A DNA stretch of 64,000 nt from Treponema primitia ZAS-2. GTDB taxonomy: Bacteria; Spirochaetota; Spirochaetia; Treponematales; Breznakiellaceae. The position numbers and the translations under genes were made by a program. The notes beneath the pieces are model-generated. The model did not search any database, had not been told where the DNA came from, and saw only the letters and a program-made list of their open reading frames with translations. Position 1 is the stretch's first letter, and every line of letters starts with the position of its first letter. Positions 58,951 to 64,000 of the stretch are shown here, in pieces. The DNA lies in NCBI RefSeq assembly GCF_000214375.1, contig NC_015578.1, forward strand, positions 2,418,001-2,482,000. The letters are read 5' to 3'.

Positions 58951-58980
58951 AAAATCCCGTCTCAGGACGGGATTTTTTTT
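58951..58980 (+). terminator. Bidirectional intrinsic terminator after oppA
   Basis: ATCCCGT (58954-58960), loop CTCAGG, ACGGGAT (58967-58973... ), flanked by A-rich and T-rich runs on both sides. It can end the opp operon on the plus strand and the HTH-EIIA gene on the minus strand. Confidence 0.85.
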
Positions 58981-58987
58981 GCCCCGA

Positions 58988-59641
58988 TCAGGCTCTGTTC
59001 ACCAGAAGGGCGTAGGCATCCTGGGTATTTTCCGCACCGAGTAGTGCATCCCGGAGGCCGGTGTTTTTCAGCCGGGCACTGAAGAAGGCTATGGTCTGTA
59101 AATAGTAGGCGTGCTGGTTATGGGCAGCGGCGATCATGAAGAGAAGCTTCACCGGCTCATCGTCCAAGGGCTGGAAGTCAACGATATCGATACGGCTGAT
59201 CCCCACGGAAATTACCATGTCGGTCACCGAGGCGAGCCGCACATGGGGAATGGCGATACCCCGGCCCATGGCAGTGGTCATCAGCTCCTCCCGCTTGAGG
59301 ATCTCCTGAACCAGTTCCTTGGGGTTCTTGACCTGGGGGGCCGTGGCAAGATTATTCGCCAGTGCAATAAGGGCTTCCCGCTTGGTAGAAAAATTGAGAA
59401 AAAGAACCCGGTCCGGGGAAATGAAGGTCTCCGCCGCTATGCCTTCCATAAGAGGGGTCATGGTATGGGTGGAAAGCCGATCATTCACCCATTTTTCGAT
59501 CTCCGATTTCTTAAAACGCCAGACAGTCCCTATCTTTCCCGCCGGGATATCCCCCTTCTGGGCCCAGTCGTAAACGGTCCGCTCGGAAACCCGCAAGTAC
59601 TTAGCCACCTCATCTATGGTAAGTATATCATCGTCAATCAT
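58988..59641 (-). CDS. MerR/excisionase-type HTH fused to PTS EIIA (fructose/nitrogen type)
   Basis: 217 residues from ATG 59641, with GAGGAG 5 bp upstream. Residues about 5-55 form an HTH_17 winged helix (DDILTIDEVAKYLRVSERTV, WAQKGDIPAGKIG). Residues about 68-217 form a PTS EIIA type 2 domain, with the phosphorylated His in GRGIAIPHVRL (about residue 125). A DNA-binding domain joined to a phosphorylatable EIIA suggests a regulator that reports PTS or nitrogen phosphorylation state. The target is unknown. Confidence 0.85.
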   Translation of the reverse strand: MIDDDILTIDEVAKYLRVSERTVYDWAQKGDIPAGKIGTVWRFKKSEIEKWVNDRLSTHTMTPLMEGIAAETFISPDRVLFLNFSTKREALIALANNLATAPQVKNPKELVQEILKREELMTTAMGRGIAIPHVRLASVTDMVISVGISRIDIVDFQPLDDEPVKLLFMIAAAHNQHAYYLQTIAFFSARLKNTGLRDALLGAENTQDAYALLVNRA

Positions 59642-59743
59642 CAGCACTCCTCGGGTTCATTAAAGGGAATTAAGTGCTAACACTTTACACTATATGTCAG
59701 GATATGTCAAGTCATTCTATTGGATTCATGGGGTGTGTGGACT

Positions 59744-60188
59744 TATTGGGGTAATGACCGGGGCGGGCAGGATATTCCCCTGCCCCCCTAACTTGTAGAG
59801 TCTGCCTCCGTCAGCCCCGCTTCGCAGGTCTGCTACGGCAGGGAATTCCAAAGACGGGGGTCAGGGGAATATCCCGCCCGTCCCTGCCGTTGTCACAGTA
59901 GCGACATCATAACCTATCAGGCGGACGATTGCAGCGCCCCTTCCAACGAAAGAGCATCCACCTTGGTAACCACCACCGAGACACGCCGAGTCCAAGTCCC
60001 CCCACCCTTTTGTGGGGCTATGGTGGCTATAATATCTGCAACTGAGATAAGGCAGGGGCGGGTGGGCGATTCCCCTGCTCCCGTCTCTGGAATTCCTCCC
60101 CGTAGCAGACCCGCAGGGGCTGACGGAGGGGAATTCTACAGGTTAGGGAGCAGGGGAATTGCCCACCCGCCCCGATCATTACCCCAAT
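59744..60188. repeat. 445-bp structure with two ~140-bp inverted copies
   Basis: Bases 59744-59888 and 60051-60188 are inverted copies with strong similarity, from the shared outer end ATTGGGGTAATGA through GGGGCGGG and the CCGTCAGCCCC core. Each copy can also fold on itself: GGGCGGG...ATTCCCCTG pairs with CAGGGGAAT...CCCGCCC. A 160-bp non-repeated centre lies between. No open frame of interest is seen inside. It sits upstream of the HTH-EIIA gene and downstream of hemerythrin. Possible MITE, compound REP or large RNA structure. Confidence 0.7.
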
Positions 60189-60205
60189 CCGCCGTCCATC
60201 ATAGG

Positions 60206-60655
60206 CTACATCCCAATAGTCTCAGCCAGAACCCCCTGCTTCTTGAGGTTCTGTATATATAGAGCGTAGTTTTGGTCCTCCACGGCGATATGGGAAAGTA
60301 TCCAGTCTTTGAGAAACCGGACAAAGGTGTTGGGGACAAATTTTTTTCCGTCCTCAAAATTTTGGGCATCCTCCAGGACCTGTTTGACAAAACTTTCATG
60401 CCATTTTTTATGGTTCCCTATATCAGGGTATTTGATATTTTCCAGGAGCTTTTCCTCTGCGGCAAAATGGTACTTTACATAGTCCACCGTGGCCTTTATG
60501 GTGGTCGTAAAATATGCCCGGGCAGCCTCATCACTTGCCAGGCAGCTCTTGTAAAGCTCATTGGTCAGTCTGATAAGCTCTTTATGCTGATCATCCATGA
60601 GCTGAATCCCTACCGAATAACGGTCTTCCCATTTAACTAGGTCTTCGCTTTCCAT
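60206..60655 (-). CDS. Bacteriohemerythrin
   Basis: 149 residues. All ligand positions of the di-iron four-helix bundle are present: MDDQHKEL (His), YVKYHFAAEEKLL (His and Glu), HKKWHESF (two His) and SHIAVEDQNY (His and Asp). The protein binds O2 reversibly and in anaerobes may sense or scavenge oxygen. No signal peptide. Its own upstream region is AT-rich. Confidence 0.93.
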   Translation of the reverse strand: MESEDLVKWEDRYSVGIQLMDDQHKELIRLTNELYKSCLASDEAARAYFTTTIKATVDYVKYHFAAEEKLLENIKYPDIGNHKKWHESFVKQVLEDAQNFEDGKKFVPNTFVRFLKDWILSHIAVEDQNYALYIQNLKKQGVLAETIGM

Positions 60656-60889
60656 AACAGATCCTTTTCATTCGAAGTATACTACAAAAAATATAAAAAG
60701 AATAGTATTTTATCAAAGAATGGAATCACTGGGTAAAAAGGTGAAATTAGGAATCAAAAATGTGATTTTAAAGGTATTTTCCCTGGATGAAAGTGAATTT
60801 TGGATGTTTTTTAATTTTTCGTTCTTTATTTTTCAAAATTACTTGTATATTTTGCGAAAAACCGCGTATTATTGAGACCGGAGGCGGGT
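60656..60889. other. AT-rich intergenic region before carA
   Basis: About 230 bp with T-rich runs (60806-60850). It must hold the divergent promoters for hemerythrin and carA, but I cannot point to a convincing -35/-10 pair. No pyrimidine-attenuator hairpin is apparent. Confidence 0.4.
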
Positions 60890-62008
60890 ATGAAAAAACA
60901 GGCGCGATTGGTCTTGGAGGACGGGTCGGAATTTGCGGGGTGGTCCTTCGGGAAAGGGCGTTCCCAGGCGGGGGAAGTGGTCTTTACCACCGGCATGACC
61001 GGCTACCCCCAGTCATTGACGGACCCCAGCTTCCGGGGGCAGATACTGGTGGCCACCTATCCCCTGATGGGAAACTACGGGGTCCCGGTGAAGCCCAAAA
61101 CTGCCGAGCCTTTTTACGACGAACTGGGCATACCCACCCATTTTGAATCCTCCATGGTCCAAGTCTCGGGCTTTGTGGTGGCCGAGGCCTGCGAGGAACC
61201 CAGCCATTTTGCTTCCGGCGCCTCCCTTTCGGTCTGGCTGGAAAAAAACAATGTGCCGGGCATTTACGGCATCGACACCCGCTCCCTCACCGAGCGGCTC
61301 CGGGAACACGGAGTCATGCAGGGGAAGATCCTGGTGGAAGGGACCCGGGACGTGACCATGGACTCCGGGATCATTGCCCACCCGGTAGCGGAAGTTTCCC
61401 CCCGGGAAATCAGGCGATACCGCCCAGCAGGAATCCCCCAAGGGGAAAAACTCCCCCGGATCGCCCTGGTAGACTGCGGGGCCAAGGCGAATATACTCCG
61501 CTGTTTCCTTGCCCGAAAAGTAGAACTTATCTGCCTGCCCTGGGACACAGATCTAAAAGACATCGAATACGACGGCCTCTTCCTCTCCAACGGACCCGGG
61601 GACCCCAAGGCGTGCAATAAAACTATCGCCACCCTCCGCCGGGCCTTTGACCAGAGCAAGCCCATCTTCGGCATCTGCCTGGGCAACCAGATCATGGCCC
61701 TAGCCGCCGGGGCCGACACCTACAAACTCCCCTACGGCCACCGGGGCCAGAACCAGCCCTGCATCGACACAGAAACTAACCGCTGTTACATCACCAGCCA
61801 GAACCACGGCTATGCGGTCCGTGGAGAAACCCTCCCCAAGGGCTGGGAACCCTGGTTCATCAACGCCAATGACAATACCATTGAAGGGATACGATCCACG
61901 GGACACCCCTTCTCAGCAGTACAGTTCCACCCCGAAGGCTGCCCTGGGCCCCGGGACACGGAGTACCTCATCGACCGCTTCCTGGAACAGGTGAAGGAAA
62001 GAATATGA
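60890..62008 (+). CDS. carA: Carbamoyl-phosphate synthase, glutamine-hydrolysing small subunit
   Basis: 372 residues from ATG 60890, with GGAGG 5 bp upstream. The CPSase_sm_chain domain is at about 1-135 ([20 protein letters not shown]). The class I amidotransferase domain has nucleophile Cys in [13 protein letters not shown], with His and Glu in AVQFHPEG. It releases ammonia from glutamine and channels it to CarB to make carbamoyl phosphate for pyrimidines and arginine. ATGA overlap with carB. Confidence 0.96.
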   Translation: MKKQARLVLEDGSEFAGWSFGKGRSQAGEVVFTTGMTGYPQSLTDPSFRGQILVATYPLMGNYGVPVKPKTAEPFYDELGIPTHFESSMVQVSGFVVAEACEEPSHFASGASLSVWLEKNNVPGIYGIDTRSLTERLREHGVMQGKILVEGTRDVTMDSGIIAHPVAEVSPREIRRYRPAGIPQGEKLPRIALVDCGAKANILRCFLARKVELICLPWDTDLKDIEYDGLFLSNGPGDPKACNKTIATLRRAFDQSKPIFGICLGNQIMALAAGADTYKLPYGHRGQNQPCIDTETNRCYITSQNHGYAVRGETLPKGWEPWFINANDNTIEGIRSTGHPFSAVQFHPEGCPGPRDTEYLIDRFLEQVKERI

Positions 62009-64000
62009 ACAAGTCAATAAAAGACACGATAAAAAAAGTCCTGGTCCTTGGTTCCGGGGGCTTGAAGATAGGCCAAGCCGGGGAGTTTGATTACTCCGGG
62101 TCCCAGGCCCTCAAGGCACTGCGGGAAGAGGGCATTAAAACTGTTCTTATCAACCCCAATATCGCTACCATCCAGACCAGCGAGGGCATGGCGGATTCCA
62201 CCTACTTTCTGCCCGTAACTCCCGAGTATGTCAGGCAGGTGATCGAAAAGGAAAAGCCCAACGGCCTCCTCCTCTCCTTTGGGGGACAGACCGCCCTGAA
62301 CTGCGGGGTTGAGCTGGACCGGGACGGGACCCTGTATAAGTACGGGGTCAAGGTGCTGGGCACGCCGGTTAAGGCTATCGAAGATACCGAGGACCGGGAG
62401 CTGTTCGTAAACCGGCTCAATGAGATCGGGGCGCTGACACCCCGCAGTATCGCTGCTACAAACACTGATGCTGCGGCAGCGGCGGCTGAAAAGATAGGCT
62501 ACCCCGTGATGGTCCGTATCGCCTATGCCCTGGGAGGGGCCGGTTCGGGGATCTGCCGCAATGAAGGAGACATACGCCGCCGCTGCGACCGGGCCTTTGC
62601 CCATACAACCCAGGTGCTGGTGGAGGAATGGCTGGGGGGCTGGAAGGAAATTGAGTACGAAGTGGTGCGGGACAGGTTTGATAACTGTATCACCGTTTGT
62701 AATATGGAAAATTTTGACCCCCTGGGCATACATACCGGAGAGAGTATCGTTATTGCCCCTTCACAAACACTCACCGATTCTGAGTACCACAAACTCAGGC
62801 GTATTGCCATTGAGGTGATCCGCCACCTGGGCATCGTGGGGGAATGTAATGTCCAGTACGCCCTGGACCCGGAATCGGAAGACTACCGCATCATCGAAGT
62901 GAACGCCCGGCTTTCCCGAAGTTCCGCCCTGGCTTCCAAGGCCACAGGCTACCCCTTAGCTTTTGTGGCGGCAAAACTCGCCCTGGGCTATTCCCTGGTG
63001 GATATAGAAAACCGCATTACCAGGGTTACCAAATCCTGCTTTGAACCCGCCCTGGACTACTGCGTAGTAAAGGTACCCCGCTGGGACCTGAGCAAGTTTA
63101 AAAATGTAGACCTCCGCATCGGTTCTGAGATGAAGTCCGTAGGGGAGGTGATGTCCATAGGCCGCAGTTTTGAAGAAGCCCTGCAAAAGGCCCTGCGTAT
63201 GACCGGCATCGGGGCGCCCGGGCTTTCCGCCGATGACGCCCTCTGCGGCGGGGGTCTCAGCAATATCCGGGACGCCCTGGTCAAGCCCACGGACCGGCGC
63301 ATCTTCATCATTTACCGGGCCTTACTGGACGGCTGGACCGTGGAACGGATCCACAGGCTTACTAAAATTGACAAGTGGTTCCTCTACAAAATCGCCAATG
63401 CTTTGAATACGGAGAAGGAACTGCGGGAAGCAGGGAAACTGGATAAAGAAGCGGGCAGTAAAGGTGCGTCCCTGAACCGGAACCTCCTTGCCCGGGCCAA
63501 AGGCCTCGGGTTTTCAGATTTCAGGATCGGTGAATTTCTCGGGCTATCGGAAATGCAGATCCGGACCATACGGGAAGGATTTAGGATACGGCCCCAGATT
63601 AAACAGATCGACACCTTAGCTGCGGAATACCCCGCAAAAACCAACTACCTGTACATGAGCTACGGCAGTTCGGCTCCGGGAAGCGGGGCCAGTGATGATG
63701 TGGCGCCTTCAGGGCGGGGGGTGATGGTCCTGGGTTCAGGGGCTTACCGGATCGGGAGCAGCGTTGAATTTGACTGGTGCTGCGTCAACGCCGTGGAGAC
63801 CGCACGAAAACTGGGGCGCTATTCCATCATGGTGAACTGCAATCCTGAAACTGTGTCCACAGATTACGATATGTGCGACCGGCTCTACTTTGAAGAACTT
63901 ACCCTAGAACGGGTGCTGGATATCTATGAACGGGAACGGCCCGAGGGAGTAATACTCTCCATGGGCGGCCAGATACCCAACAACCTTGCTACCAAGCTCT
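62005..64000 (+). CDS. carB: Carbamoyl-phosphate synthase large subunit (3' end outside window)
   Basis: Starts at an ATGA overlap with carA and stays open to the window edge (665 codons, about 60% of the protein). The first half has [49 protein letters not shown] and [20 protein letters not shown], the first ATP-grasp domain. The second half begins [20 protein letters not shown], where E. coli-type enzymes read IGQGIEFD; the SSVEFDWC form is the one I associate with CAD-type enzymes. It makes carbamoyl phosphate from bicarbonate, ammonia and two ATP. Confidence 0.96.
   Translation, partial: MNKSIKDTIKKVLVLGSGGLKIGQAGEFDYSGSQALKALREEGIKTVLINPNIATIQTSEGMADSTYFLPVTPEYVRQVIEKEKPNGLLLSFGGQTALNCGVELDRDGTLYKYGVKVLGTPVKAIEDTEDRELFVNRLNEIGALTPRSIAATNTDAAAAAAEKIGYPVMVRIAYALGGAGSGICRNEGDIRRRCDRAFAHTTQVLVEEWLGGWKEIEYEVVRDRFDNCITVCNMENFDPLGIHTGESIVIAPSQTLTDSEYHKLRRIAIEVIRHLGIVGECNVQYALDPESEDYRIIEVNARLSRSSALASKATGYPLAFVAAKLALGYSLVDIENRITRVTKSCFEPALDYCVVKVPRWDLSKFKNVDLRIGSEMKSVGEVMSIGRSFEEALQKALRMTGIGAPGLSADDALCGGGLSNIRDALVKPTDRRIFIIYRALLDGWTVERIHRLTKIDKWFLYKIANALNTEKELREAGKLDKEAGSKGASLNRNLLARAKGLGFSDFRIGEFLGLSEMQIRTIREGFRIRPQIKQIDTLAAEYPAKTNYLYMSYGSSAPGSGASDDVAPSGRGVMVLGSGAYRIGSSVEFDWCCVNAVETARKLGRYSIMVNCNPETVSTDYDMCDRLYFEELTLERVLDIYERERPEGVILSMGGQIPNNLATKL

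Noticed and set aside
1-64000. CRISPR array
   Set aside because: No regularly spaced short direct repeats and no cas genes were seen.

Overview
The window looks like chromosome from a spirochaete, most likely a Treponema of the termite-gut type. The evidence is indirect: roughly 50% GC, a lipoprotein and sulfatase-modifying-type (FGE/SUMF1) secretome, a fused aroDE, an HTH-EIIA fusion, and gene neighbourhoods that resemble those of spirochaetes. No rRNA or other species marker is present, so the genus is inference.

Layout. (1) 1-4290: core DNA-repair genes, mrfA (cut by the window edge), mrfB, a GNAT acetyltransferase and ruvA. (2) 4354-25077: a 21-kb accessory island inserted between ruvA and ruvB. 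It holds a WYL-domain regulator, a sigma-70 factor, an AAA ATPase with a duplicated N-terminal domain, a run of small AT-rich unknown genes with a metallophosphoesterase, an ADP-ribosylglycohydrolase coupled to an AddB/AddA-like helicase-nuclease pair, a three-gene module with two DUF262 proteins (GmrSD-type restriction relatives), an exported FGE-domain protein and a MazF/PemK-RelB toxin-antitoxin pair. (3) 25206-33313: ruvB-queA, a GH13 maltodextrin enzyme, glycerate kinase, tRNA-Pro(GGG), a sucrose/glucosylglycerate phosphorylase-family enzyme and cytidine deaminase. (4) 33403-43642: an exported DUF4139 protein, then a long minus-strand block metG-femX-like-unknown-aroDE-XRE/cupin-acyl-CoA synthetase. 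(5) 43829-49137: an AAA_14/DUF4143 ATPase, an Ig-like lipoprotein with a structured leader, an XRE regulator, a pseudouridine synthase and an exported transglutaminase-like protein. (6) 49160-58980: one oligopeptide ABC transporter operon (oppDFBC, three hydrolases for peptides or N-acyl-D-amino acids, and the binding lipoprotein). (7) 58988-64000: HTH-EIIA fusion, a 445-bp inverted-repeat structure, hemerythrin, and carA-carB (carB cut by the window edge).

The most interesting signal is regulatory. A 27-bp inverted repeat (11-bp arms, 5-bp spacer) sits exactly 6 bp upstream of a good -10 box in front of the sigma-factor gene, and again 17 kb away in front of the FGE gene. A third copy with one good arm overlaps the end of the WYL gene. 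This links the two ends of the island into one probable regulon, with the WYL protein as the obvious candidate regulator. Within the island the nucleases, helicase, ADP-ribosylglycohydrolase and DUF262 proteins suggest genome defence, but no known named defence system is recognised as a whole.

Several genes (ruvB, metG, perhaps glycerate kinase and the WYL gene) have a -10 box only 6-10 bp before the start codon and no Shine-Dalgarno sequence, so leaderless transcripts are likely.
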